Source of the DNA: Bacillota bacterium
Lineage (GTDB): Bacteria > Bacillota > Bacilli > Bacillales > Cytobacillaceae
NCBI GenBank assembly: GCA_030705745.1
Contig: JAUZPT010000132.1
Location: 1 to 7,621, forward strand
Reading direction: 5' to 3'
DNA: 7,621 nucleotides
Shown here: one piece after another, positions 1 to 6,018 of the stretch
Layout: each line of letters opens with the position of its first letter
Position numbering within the stretch: the stretch's first letter is position 1
The notes under the pieces: model-generated
The model's database searches: none
What the model saw: only the letters and a program-made list of their open reading frames with translations
What the model was told of the DNA's origin: nothing
Translations under genes and position numbers: made by a program

Positions 1-939
1 ATCATTCAGGAACTACCGGCTGAAAGAGTCACATGCGTGTTTTCCGCTACTCTGCCAAAAGATGTAGAAAAGTTATGCTATCAATACATGAAAAATCCTG
101 TAGAAATTGAAATAAAAGCTTCAGGTCTAACGACCGATACGATCGAGCATGCGGTTTTGGAAGTGAAGGAAGAAGCGAAGTTTTCAATGCTTACAGATAT
201 TTTGGCGATTGAAAATCCGGATAGCTGCATTATTTTTTGCCGTACGAAGGAAAACGTTGATACGGTATTTGAAAAATTAGAGCGAGCAAATTATTCGTGC
301 GAAAAAATCCACGGAGGCATGGTGCAGGAAGACCGCTTTTCCGTGATGAACGGCTTTAAAATGGGGAATTTCCGTTATTTAGTCGCAACCGATGTAGCAG
401 CTAGAGGGATCGACATCGAAAACATTTCTACAGTTTTTAATTATGATCTTCCAATGGAAAAAGAAAGCTATGTCCACCGAACAGGAAGAACGGGACGAGC
501 GGGGAAATCAGGTAAAGCCATCACGTTTGTCACGCCGTATGAAAGCAAATTTTTGTCGCAAATTGAGCAGTATATTGGCTTTGAAATACCGAAAATGACT
601 GCGCCATCGAAGGAAGAGGTTGCACGGTGCAAAGCTGCTTTGGATGAAAAAAAGAACACCCGCCCGATGAAGAAAAAAGCGAAAAGCGAACAGTTGAATA
701 AAGGCATCATGAAGCTATATTTTAATGGTGGCAAGAAAAAGAAATTACGTGCTGTCGATTTTGTGGGAACGATCGCAAAAATCAAAGGCGTTTCCGCGGA
801 CGACATTGGGATCATCACAATCCAGGATAATGTTACGTACGTGGAAATCCTGAACGGAAAAGGCCAGCTCGTTCTAAAAGCTATGAGAGATACGACCATC
901 AAAGGCAAATTGCTGCGAGTCCACGAGGCGAATAAATAA
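1..939 (+). CDS. dbpA: DEAD-box ATP-dependent RNA helicase, DbpA/YxiN type (5' truncated by window edge)
   Basis: This is the C-terminal 312 codons of an RNA helicase. The frame is open from base 1, so the true start lies outside the window and the GTG at 37 is an internal Val codon. Counting from the first visible codon, helicase motif III (SAT) is at residues 15-17. Motif IV (IIFCR) is at about 77-81, motif V ([11 protein letters not shown]) at about 129-139 and motif VI ([10 protein letters not shown]) at about 159-168. A lysine-rich linker at about 218-235 leads into a C-terminal domain of about 75 residues starting KLYFNGG, which matches the RRM-like DbpA RNA-binding domain. In that family the domain directs the helicase to 23S rRNA hairpin 92 during late 50S assembly; this role is family knowledge and was not tested here. 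The visible part looks intact and ends at TAA 937-939, just before a hairpin terminator. A general cold-shock helicase such as CshA is less likely because of the DbpA-type tail. Confidence 0.93.
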   Translation: MIQELPAERVTCVFSATLPKDVEKLCYQYMKNPVEIEIKASGLTTDTIEHAVLEVKEEAKFSMLTDILAIENPDSCIIFCRTKENVDTVFEKLERANYSCEKIHGGMVQEDRFSVMNGFKMGNFRYLVATDVAARGIDIENISTVFNYDLPMEKESYVHRTGRTGRAGKSGKAITFVTPYESKFLSQIEQYIGFEIPKMTAPSKEEVARCKAALDEKKNTRPMKKKAKSEQLNKGIMKLYFNGGKKKKLRAVDFVGTIAKIKGVSADDIGIITIQDNVTYVEILNGKGQLVLKAMRDTTIKGKLLRVHEANK

Positions 940-973
940 GTGAATCGCTTTTGCCAAAAGATATGAGAATAAG

Positions 974-1005
974 AAAACAGCACGCCAATTGGCGCGCTGT
1001 TTTTT
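974..1005. terminator. Rho-independent terminator, probably bidirectional, between convergent genes
   Basis: The arm at 977-986 (ACAGCACGCC) pairs with 991-1000 (GGCGCGCTGT) around an AATT loop. There is one A/C mismatch inside an otherwise 9-bp stem. On the plus strand the stem is followed by a run of six T (1000-1005). On the minus strand it is followed by TTTTCTT. It lies 37 bp after the helicase stop and 19 bp beyond the stop of the convergent minus-strand gene, so it can serve both. Confidence 0.85.
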
Positions 1006-1019
1006 GTGTTTTACCTATT

Positions 1020-1277
1020 TTAATTCATTTTTGAAACATACTCACGGATCATCTCAAGGGTAACGAGTTTGCGTTTTGGCAGCTCGCCTTTCATGGACAA
1101 ACCGTTCATTTCTTTTGTGATCGCATTGATAGTATCGACCGAGAAAGGTTTATCCTGTTCGCACAAAGTCACTGCTTCCTCGATGGCTGCCTCGCGCTGT
1201 TGGTCAAGAGTAAAGAATTCGTTAAGTACTTTGTTTTGGCTTTCAACGTGTTTACTTATGGCATGATGTACACTCAT
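1020..1277 (-). CDS. Small conserved hypothetical protein, DUF2533/YpbS-like
   Basis: This encodes an 85-residue acidic/basic helical protein with no signal peptide, membrane segment or cysteine-rich metal site. The sequence starts MSVHHAISKHVESQN and contains CEQDKPFSVDTIN, followed by a PKRKLVTLEMIREYVSKMN tail. This pattern resembles the Bacillus DUF2533 family (B. subtilis YpbS); I recall that family from memory and could not search it. Function is unknown. The start is well supported: on the minus strand AAGGAG (1286-1291) sits 8 nt upstream of ATG, and an extended -10 box lies further upstream. The gene is convergent with the helicase and shares its terminator, and it is divergent from pxpB. 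It is probably monocistronic. Confidence is high that it is a real gene and moderate for the family name. Confidence 0.82.
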   Translation of the reverse strand: MSVHHAISKHVESQNKVLNEFFTLDQQREAAIEEAVTLCEQDKPFSVDTINAITKEMNGLSMKGELPKRKLVTLEMIREYVSKMN

Positions 1278-1315
1278 TGTATTTGCTCCTTATTTGTCCA
1301 ATTTTCGATTTTCCC

Positions 1316-1324
1316 ATTATATCA
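1316..1324 (-). promoter_or_regulatory. Extended -10 promoter element for the DUF2533-like gene
   Basis: Read on the minus strand, the sequence is TGATATAAT. It is a perfect TATAAT preceded by the TGn extension, 38 nt upstream of the start codon. No good -35 hexamer is seen at 16-18 nt, which is tolerable for an extended -10 promoter. This is a SigA-type prediction only. Confidence 0.55.
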
Positions 1325-1411
1325 CGTTTGCTCATTTTATTTTACAGAAAAAAGAATAGCTATATCTTTTGGAAAATTGAATCTTATACATATCGAAAAA
1401 TTCTAAATAAA

Positions 1412-1420
1412 TGGTATATT
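1412..1420 (+). promoter_or_regulatory. Candidate extended -10 for the pxp operon
   Basis: TGGTATATT fits TGn plus a 5/6 match to TATAAT, and it lies 50 nt upstream of the pxpB ATG. The -35 region is poor (TATCGA at 1391-1396, 18-nt spacer). The intergenic stretch 1278-1470 is very AT-rich, so chance matches are common and this is a weak call. Confidence 0.3.
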
Positions 1421-1470
1421 TAAATAGTCAAAATTATTGCAGATAAAATTTGAAGATTGGCCGATGATAA

Positions 1471-2184
1471 ATGAATCAAATTTATGAGTTTTACCCATTA
1501 GCAGAGAATGCAGTTGTAATTCAATTAGGGATGGAAATCAGTGGAAATACATTTGAACGGGTGCAACAAATAGCATATCAGCTGGAAAAGCAAAAATTCG
1601 ATGGTTTCATAGAAATTGTCCCATCGTTTACAACTGTAACCGTGTATTATTCTCCCGTGTTTTTTGAGAAAAAGGGTGCGAAATTTCCTTACGAAAATGT
1701 TTGCCATCAACTTAAAGAAATATTAGCGACAGTTGAATCAATCTGGATCGCCGAAGAAAGGATCGTTGAAATCCCCGTTTGTTATGGAGGGGAATTCGGT
1801 CCGGATTTGGATGCAGTGTGTGAAATCACTGAAATGAATCAGGAGAACGTAATCGAACTGCATTGTGGTGGCGAGTATGTCGTATATGCGATTGGGTTTG
1901 CACCGGGCTTTCCTTATATCGGGGGCATGAATGAAAAATTGGCGTGCCCGCGTAAATCTTCGCCTCGAAGGCTCGTTCCAGCCGGTTCGGTCGGGATCGC
2001 CGGTAAACAAACGGGCATCTATTCACTTGATACTCCTGGTGGGTGGCAAATTATTGGAAGAACACCCGTTAAGTTATTTCTTCCGCATGAAAAAAATCCA
2101 AGTCTGTTAAAAGCAGGCAACCGTATTCGTTTTGTTCCGATCTCACAGGATGAGTATTGGGCGGTAAAAGGAGGGCAATCATGA
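1471..2184 (+). CDS. pxpB: 5-oxoprolinase subunit PxpB (KipI family)
   Basis: This 237-residue cytoplasmic protein is one of the three subunits of ATP-dependent 5-oxoprolinase, which converts 5-oxoproline to glutamate. Family signatures appear in order: IPVCYGGEFGPDL (101-113), GFAPGFPYIGG (142-152), PR-x4-R-x-VPAGSVGIAG (160-178) and DTPGGWQIIGRTP (187-199). The length matches the family (about 230-240). The start is fixed by an in-frame TAA immediately before ATG 1471. The Shine-Dalgarno is weak (only GAAG/TTGG-like sequence upstream). A second ATG at 1464 opens a 7-codon out-of-frame reading frame overlapping the start, which could modulate initiation. The stop overlaps the pxpC start, so the two genes are probably translationally coupled. 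The B. subtilis homologue KipI also inhibits the sporulation kinase KinA. Whether that holds here is not visible in the sequence. Confidence 0.95.
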   Translation: MNQIYEFYPLAENAVVIQLGMEISGNTFERVQQIAYQLEKQKFDGFIEIVPSFTTVTVYYSPVFFEKKGAKFPYENVCHQLKEILATVESIWIAEERIVEIPVCYGGEFGPDLDAVCEITEMNQENVIELHCGGEYVVYAIGFAPGFPYIGGMNEKLACPRKSSPRRLVPAGSVGIAGKQTGIYSLDTPGGWQIIGRTPVKLFLPHEKNPSLLKAGNRIRFVPISQDEYWAVKGGQS

Positions 2185-3161
2185 GTCTGCGCATTGTGCA
2201 GCCCGGCTTTTTTTCGACGGTTCAGGATCTAGGGAGAATCGGTTTTCAGAGCAATGGTGTTTCGGTCGCTGGTGCCATTGATACTTTTGCGCATCGTGTC
2301 GCGAATATTTTAGTAGGAAATGACGAAAACGCTGCGACCATCGAGATGACGTTAAAGGGTGGTTCGTATGAATTTCAGGAAGACACCGTTTTTTCGATTT
2401 GCGGAGCGGATTTGACCCCTGAATTGAATGGAAATCCGATTGGCTGCTGGAGGCCTTTTATTGCGGAAAAAGGGAGCTTATTATCGTTTTGGCGACGCAC
2501 TTCCGGATTTCGGACCTATTTGGCAGTCTCCGGCGGATTCGCGGTTTCTCAAATTCTTGGAAGTTCATCGACTGATATAAAGGCAAAACTAGGAGGACTG
2601 GACGGCAGAACACTTCAAAAAGAAGATCGGTTATCGTTTGGACCGTCTTCGGACCTTTCAAAGAAAATTTTTGCTTCAAGGCAATCGAGCAGAAAATGGA
2701 GAATATCACCTGAAGTGATTAAGTTTTATGAAAATAAACACTGCATCCATATTCTGCAGGGAAGAGAGTATAATTTGTTTTCTTCGGACAGCCGCTCCAT
2801 TTTTACGAGCAGTGATTTTACGATCAGCAATCAAGCCGATCGGATGGGGTATCGGCTGAATGGTGCGGAAATGAAGCTGGATCGTCCCCAAGAAATGATT
2901 TCAGCAGCGGTTACGTTCGGGACAATTCAAGTGCCCTCCGATGGACGACCGATTATTTTAATGGCAGATCACCAAACAATCGGTGGCTACCCTAAGATTG
3001 CCCAAATTGTGAGTGTCGACCTGCCAATTCTTGCTCAGATGATGCCAGGGGAAAGCTTACGATTCCAAAGCATCACTTTATCTGAAGCACAGCGTTTATT
3101 ATTAAAAAGAGAAGTGTTGATAAGTGTCTTAAAAAAGCAAATTGAAATGATGTATCGGTAG
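2181..3161 (+). CDS. pxpC: 5-oxoprolinase subunit PxpC (KipA family, biotin-dependent carboxylase-like domain)
   Basis: This 326-residue protein partners PxpB in the 5-oxoprolinase. It shows the N-terminal PGFFSTVQDLGR motif (8-19) and GAIDTFAHRVANILVGN (31-47), then YLAVSGGF (113-120) with LGSSSTDI downstream. The C-terminal half has ISNQADRMGYRL (215-226), FGTIQVPSDGRPIIL (246-260) and ADHQTIGGYP (262-271). These are the expected blocks of the KipA/UreA-carboxylase allophanate-hydrolase-subunit-2 family, and the length is typical. The chosen start is ATG 2181, which shares ATGA with the pxpB stop and has AAGGAGGG (2168-2175) 5 nt upstream. An earlier in-frame start at 2157 would overlap pxpB and bypass this strong site. 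In B. subtilis KipA antagonises KipI; that is family knowledge only. Confidence 0.95.
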   Translation: MSLRIVQPGFFSTVQDLGRIGFQSNGVSVAGAIDTFAHRVANILVGNDENAATIEMTLKGGSYEFQEDTVFSICGADLTPELNGNPIGCWRPFIAEKGSLLSFWRRTSGFRTYLAVSGGFAVSQILGSSSTDIKAKLGGLDGRTLQKEDRLSFGPSSDLSKKIFASRQSSRKWRISPEVIKFYENKHCIHILQGREYNLFSSDSRSIFTSSDFTISNQADRMGYRLNGAEMKLDRPQEMISAAVTFGTIQVPSDGRPIILMADHQTIGGYPKIAQIVSVDLPILAQMMPGESLRFQSITLSEAQRLLLKREVLISVLKKQIEMMYR

Positions 3162-3173
3162 GGGGAAATAACT

Positions 3174-3929
3174 GTGCATATAGATTTGAACTGTGATTTG
3201 GGAGAAAGCTTCGGCCGTTTCAAAATCGGTGTGGACGAAGAGATCATTCCGCTCGTATCCTCCGTCAATATTGCTTGTGGGTTTCATGCCGGTGATCCAT
3301 CAACGATGAGAAAAACGGTTCAGTTGGCTAAAAAGCACGGCGTGGCAATAGGAGCTCATCCAGGCTTGCCGGATTTGCAAGGATTCGGCAGACGGGTCAT
3401 GGAAGTCTCCGAAAAGGAAGTATATGAAATGGTTCTATATCAAATAGGAGCGCTGGCAGGTATCGCCCGAGCCGAAGGAACTGTTGTGCGGCATGTGAAG
3501 CCTCACGGTGCGCTATATAATATGGCTGCGCAACATCAGGGTATTGCCGATGCAATTGCGAAGGCGGTCTATCGCTTTGATTCTTCACTAATGTTATTCG
3601 GACTGTCTGGGAGCGAGTTGGTTCATTCCGGAAAACGCGTTGGCCTAACTGTTGTGCAGGAGGTTTTTTCCGACCGAACGTATCAAGCGAACGGGGAACT
3701 CACACCGAGAAGTTTGGCGAACTCGCTTATAAAGGATGAGAAAACTGCACTCACACAAGTATTACGGATGGTTAAGGAAGGAATGGTACGGAGCCAACAA
3801 GGAAGCGACATCCATGTGCAGGCAGATACCATCTGCATTCACGGTGATGGTGCAAATGCCCTTACCTTCGCCCACACACTGCACCAAAAACTGCAGCAAG
3901 AAGGCATCACTATCGCACCACCGCATTAA
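3174..3929 (+). CDS. pxpA: 5-oxoprolinase subunit PxpA (LamB/YcsF family)
   Basis: This 251-residue protein is the catalytic-fold subunit of 5-oxoprolinase, an older LamB/YcsF 'lactam utilization' family member. Conserved blocks are [11 protein letters not shown] (4-14), [13 protein letters not shown] (30-42), GAHPGLPD (60-67), GFGRR (70-74), [10 protein letters not shown] (107-116), EVFSDRTY (163-170) and CIHGD (221-225). The length is normal (about 250). The start is GTG 3174. GGGGGA (3161-3166) precedes it by 7 nt, and the first G of that site is the last base of the pxpC stop. The product begins M(V)[10 protein letters not shown], as usual for the family. The gene order B-C-A is the same as I recall for E. 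coli ybgJKL. The B. subtilis locus, as I recall it, separates ycsF from kipI/kipA with other genes and carries a kipR regulator, which is absent here. The His and TAA codons at the 3' end form part of a palindrome. Confidence 0.96.
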   Translation: MHIDLNCDLGESFGRFKIGVDEEIIPLVSSVNIACGFHAGDPSTMRKTVQLAKKHGVAIGAHPGLPDLQGFGRRVMEVSEKEVYEMVLYQIGALAGIARAEGTVVRHVKPHGALYNMAAQHQGIADAIAKAVYRFDSSLMLFGLSGSELVHSGKRVGLTVVQEVFSDRTYQANGELTPRSLANSLIKDEKTALTQVLRMVKEGMVRSQQGSDIHVQADTICIHGDGANALTFAHTLHQKLQQEGITIAPPH

Positions 3930-3963
3930 CTTAGTGGGGGTCAGTCCCCCAACAAGTTAATGC
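3923..3963. repeat. GC-core palindrome 1 (REP-like), overlapping the pxpA stop codon
   Basis: The outer arms GCATTAACTT (3923-3932) and AAGTTAATGC (3954-3963) are perfect 10-bp complements. A 2x2 internal mismatch separates them from an inner stem TGGGGG/CCCCCA (3935-3940/3946-3951) with a TCAGT loop. The left arm includes the last pxpA sense codon and its TAA. No T-run follows, so it is not a classical terminator, although such a stem could block 3' exonucleases or attenuate read-through. Confidence 0.8.
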
Positions 3964-4001
3964 TTTAGTAAAGTGGGGGCCTGACCCCCAACGCTTTAAA
4001 G
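3963..4001. repeat. GC-core palindrome 2 (REP-like)
   Basis: The inner stem TGGGGG/CCCCCA (3974-3979/3985-3990) encloses loop CCTGA. AAAG/CTTT (3970-3973/3994-3997) and CTTT/AAAG (3963-3966/3998-4001) extend the stem with small bulges. The loop is CCTGA here and TCAGT in unit 1, so the TCAG core reads on opposite strands in the two copies, as in paired bacterial REP elements. The flanks AGTGGGGG and CCCCCAAC are the same in both units. Confidence 0.75.
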
Positions 4002-4002
4002 T

Positions 4003-4024
4003 AACGGGGGACAGGGCCCCATCA
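4003..4024. repeat. Degenerate third GC-core palindrome
   Basis: GGGGGACAGGGCCCC (4006-4020) resembles the cores of the two preceding units, but it has only about 4 bp of inner stem and no clear outer arms. Spacing from core to core is about 39 and then 31 bp. It looks like a decayed copy. Confidence 0.5.
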
Positions 4025-4044
4025 CGGGAAAGGATGAGTGTAAG

Positions 4045-4641
4045 ATGAAGTTGTTGTTGACTGGGTTTGAGCCTTTTTTGGATTTTATGATTAATCCTTC
4101 TGCGGAGATTGCGAAGGAGCTGGATGGGCAACAAGTGGGGAATTATAAGATAATAAGCAGGATTTTACCGGTTGATTTCAGCGAAGCTGCCCACGCTTTA
4201 TCGCGCTTTATCGATGAGGTGAATCCCGATGCGGTGATTTCCTTGGGATTGGCTGGTGGCAGAAACCGAATCACTCCTGAAAGAATTGCGATTAACTGCA
4301 ATGATGGGGTGAAAGACAACCGGGGGTTCACTCCGCAAGATCAGAAGATCGCTGAGGATGGGCCAGATGGGTATTTCTCCAAGCTACCGATTCGTAAATT
4401 TGTACAAATTTTGCAGGAAAATGGCTATCCCGCCGAGATTTCAAACAGCGCAGGGACGTATTTGTGCAACAACGTGATGTATCATTTATTGCATAAAATG
4501 AATATGGAAAATAAAGATTGTCCGGCAGGTTTTGTCCACATACCGTCTTCCCATGAACTCGCTTTAACATCACCTAATTTACCGAGCTGGTCCCAAAGAG
4601 ATTTGACAGAGGCGGTAAAATTAATCGTGACCTGCTTATAA
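4045..4641 (+). CDS. pcp: Pyroglutamyl peptidase I (pyrrolidone-carboxylate peptidase, C15 family)
   Basis: This 198-residue cytoplasmic cysteine peptidase removes N-terminal pyroglutamate (5-oxoproline) from peptides. The N-terminal LLLTGFEPF block (3-11) and INPS (16-19) match the family. The catalytic triad is recognisable: Glu79 in TPERIAIN, Cys141 in AGTYLCNN and His165 in FVHIPSSHE. The length is slightly below the 200-215 usual in Bacillus, with loss only at the extreme C terminus. Start ATG 4045 has AAAGGA (4029-4034) about 10 nt upstream. The released 5-oxoproline is the substrate of PxpABC encoded just upstream, so the neighbourhood is a metabolic match. No promoter is obvious in the 115-bp gap, which holds three palindromes. 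It may be cotranscribed with pxpBCA or attenuated between them. Confidence 0.95.
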   Translation: MKLLLTGFEPFLDFMINPSAEIAKELDGQQVGNYKIISRILPVDFSEAAHALSRFIDEVNPDAVISLGLAGGRNRITPERIAINCNDGVKDNRGFTPQDQKIAEDGPDGYFSKLPIRKFVQILQENGYPAEISNSAGTYLCNNVMYHLLHKMNMENKDCPAGFVHIPSSHELALTSPNLPSWSQRDLTEAVKLIVTCL

Positions 4642-4719
4642 AATAGGACGGACGTGATAAGTAAAAGCACTCAAATGAGATGAACCTATCATAACTTCGT
4701 ACAAAAAGGAATGCATGCC

Positions 4720-5487
4720 ATGACAAACTTGGAGTGGGACCATACTGTTCATTGTGTAAACAATCTGGATAATGCCATCAATAACTTGAAAATACATGGC
4801 CTACATGCGTCCATTGGCGGATCGCATACACAATGGGGAACAAACAATGCTCTTTGTTATTTTGGTTTGACGTATCTTGAATTTCTTGGAGTGGAAAATC
4901 GGGATATAGCGGATAAAGCGGAACTGTCAGTTGTTTTTGTAAAAGATGCCGTTTCTCTCCTTCCATATCATGAAATACTAAGCCGCATCGCCATCCGAAC
5001 AGATGATATTGAAGAAACTGCAGAGGCAGTGAGGTCCCATGGTTTAAACCTTTCTCCAATAATAGAAGGGGAGAGGCTCGATCAGCAAGGCAATCTGATT
5101 CAGTGGCGCATGCTCACGATTGCAGGAGATTTTGAAGGGCTTGCTTATCCGTTTTTTATTCAATGGAAAAACAATGATGAAGAGCGAACCCAGCATCTGT
5201 CGGCAGCAGGTTTGCTAGAACAGCATCCAGCTGGAAATACAACCGTGCATAGTGCAGTATTCAGTGTGGAAAATCCGTCAGCAGTAGCTGCGCATTGGCA
5301 AGCCATTTTTGGACTTTCAATCAGAGAATCAGACCGTGATTCCTGGACAGTCGCCATTGGTGACAAATTGTTTATTTTTCAAAAAGGCAGTTCTAATCGA
5401 ATGGAAAAAATAAATTTTATGACCGAATCAAAAGAATTGAAAGGTAAGACGATCACAATCGGGGAAGGTCAGTACGTGTTTTCCTAA
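4720..5487 (+). CDS. VOC superfamily / glyoxalase-like domain protein (Glyoxalase_3 type)
   Basis: This 255-residue soluble protein contains two vicinal-oxygen-chelate modules. The N-terminal block LEWDHTVHCVNNLDNAI (4-20), then GGSHTQWGTNNALCYFG (33-49) and YLEFLGVEN (52-60), match the Glyoxalase_3 pattern of a metal-ligand His (His8), a GTxN turn and a Glu (Glu54). A second, weaker module begins near TTVHSAVFSVENP (174-186). Start 4720 is chosen because AAAAAGGA (4703-4710) lies 9 nt upstream, whereas the in-frame ATG at 4711 directly abuts that site. It ends in tandem TAATAA stops. It follows pcp by 78 bp with no recognisable terminator, so cotranscription is plausible. The substrate is unknown. 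A link to 5-oxoproline metabolism is only positional. Confidence 0.85.
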   Translation: MTNLEWDHTVHCVNNLDNAINNLKIHGLHASIGGSHTQWGTNNALCYFGLTYLEFLGVENRDIADKAELSVVFVKDAVSLLPYHEILSRIAIRTDDIEETAEAVRSHGLNLSPIIEGERLDQQGNLIQWRMLTIAGDFEGLAYPFFIQWKNNDEERTQHLSAAGLLEQHPAGNTTVHSAVFSVENPSAVAAHWQAIFGLSIRESDRDSWTVAIGDKLFIFQKGSSNRMEKINFMTESKELKGKTITIGEGQYVFS

Positions 5488-5571
5488 TAAGAAACTTTAC
5501 TTTTTTATATTAAATCATTTGCAAAGACCCAAAGGATTTATTTGAAAATAAAAGGTTTTTTAATTCAGCAC

Positions 5572-5600
5572 TTGCAGTATTAAAGTTTATCTGTTATATT
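5572..5600 (+). promoter_or_regulatory. Promoter candidate of the cold-shock gene
   Basis: The -35-like TTGCAG (5572-5577), a 17-nt spacer and -10 TATATT (5595-5600) preceded by TGT make an extended -10 SigA-type promoter. Transcription would start near 5607, giving a leader of about 113 nt. Long leaders are typical of cold-shock genes. Confidence 0.55.
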
Positions 5601-5640
5601 TAAAAAGAATTATTTTTGTTTGTTCGGCAAGGTTTGATAA

Positions 5641-5710
5641 GTGTTAAACTTTCGTCTTGAAGATTTGAGCAAGGATAGTAACACAATGTGTGCAAAAGCA
5701 CACGAGGAGG
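5641..5710 (+). promoter_or_regulatory. Structured 5' leader of the cold-shock gene with alternative hairpins
   Basis: A perfect hairpin, GTGTGC (5688-5693), loop AAAA, GCACAC (5698-5703), directly abuts the Shine-Dalgarno GAGGAGG (5704-5710), which lies 9 nt before the ATG. Upstream, GTGTTA (5641-5646) can pair with TAACAC (5679-5684). ACAC (5681-5684) can instead pair with GTGT (5688-5691), which would break both other stems. A temperature-responsive role is inferred from family behaviour. Confidence 0.5.
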
Positions 5711-5719
5711 ATATTCACT

Positions 5720-5920
5720 ATGGAACAAGGTAAAGTAAAATGGTTTAACGCAGAAAAAGGTTTTGGATTCATCGAACGCGAAGCTGGAGACGACGTATTC
5801 GTACATTTCTCAGCTATCCAAAGCGAAGGTTTCAAATCTTTAGACGAAGGTCAAGAAGTTACTTTTGAAGTAGAACAAGGTCAACGTGGACCACAAGCTA
5901 CTAACGTTCGTAAAGCTTAA
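5720..5920 (+). CDS. cspC: Cold-shock protein, CspC-like
   Basis: This 66-residue single cold-shock domain is a nucleic-acid chaperone that binds single-stranded RNA and DNA. It has the RNP1 motif KGFGFIE (13-19) and the RNP2 motif VFVHF (26-30). The acidic middle [14 protein letters not shown] and the [10 protein letters not shown] end complete the domain. From memory it resembles B. subtilis CspC (MEQG start, [17 protein letters not shown]) more than CspB or CspD; the paralogue assignment is tentative. Start ATG 5720 is chosen because GAGGAGG sits 9 nt upstream and the protein then has canonical length. An in-frame TTG at 5690 would add an unlikely 10-residue extension overlapping the leader hairpin. 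The gene is monocistronic, with its own promoter candidate, structured leader and strong terminator. Confidence 0.96.
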   Translation: MEQGKVKWFNAEKGFGFIEREAGDDVFVHFSAIQSEGFKSLDEGQEVTFEVEQGQRGPQATNVRKA

Positions 5921-5937
5921 TCTTAACCAAAACATAT

Positions 5938-5970
5938 AAAACAGGCTCTCTTGCAGAGTCTGTTTTTTTT
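5938..5970 (+). terminator. Rho-independent terminator of the cold-shock gene
   Basis: ACAGGCTCT (5941-5949) pairs with AGAGTCTGT (5955-5963) with one G-U pair and loop CTTGC. Eight T follow (5963-5970). The AAA at 5938-5940 can extend the stem into the T-run. Confidence 0.93.
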
Positions 5971-5976
5971 CATGCA

Positions 5977-6018
5977 AAAAAAAACATACAAAAAACCCTG
6001 CTCGGGAAATGAGCAGGG
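5977..6018 (-). terminator. Orphan Rho-independent terminator for minus-strand transcription
   Basis: CCCTGCTC (5996-6003) and GAGCAGGG (6011-6018) form a perfect 8-bp stem with a 7-nt loop (6004-6010). On the plus strand it is followed by AATTAGG, with no T-run. On the minus strand it is followed by six T (the complement of 5990-5995 region A's) and, after a short break, a second T-run. It should therefore stop leftward transcripts, but I see no convincing minus-strand gene to its right. Confidence 0.75.

Noticed and set aside
468..983. 171-codon open frame on the minus strand inside the helicase gene
   Set aside because: It is antisense to the conserved helicase motif VI and the RNA-binding domain, and its product resembles no family I know.
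3936..4020. CRISPR-like array from the repeated GGGGG/CCCCC cores
   Set aside because: There are only three short palindromic cores of unequal spacing, with no constant 25-40 nt repeat and no cas genes. A REP-like element fits better.
4711..4719. Earlier in-frame ATG for the VOC gene
   Set aside because: The AAAAAGGA ribosome-binding site directly abuts this codon, leaving no spacing. The ATG at 4720 is correctly spaced.
5523..5561. Possible terminator after the VOC gene: AAAGACC/GGTTTTT followed by T's
   Set aside because: The stem is 7 bp of mostly A-U with a G-U pair and a loop of about 24 nt, so it is probably unstable. The end of the pcp-VOC transcript remains unclear.
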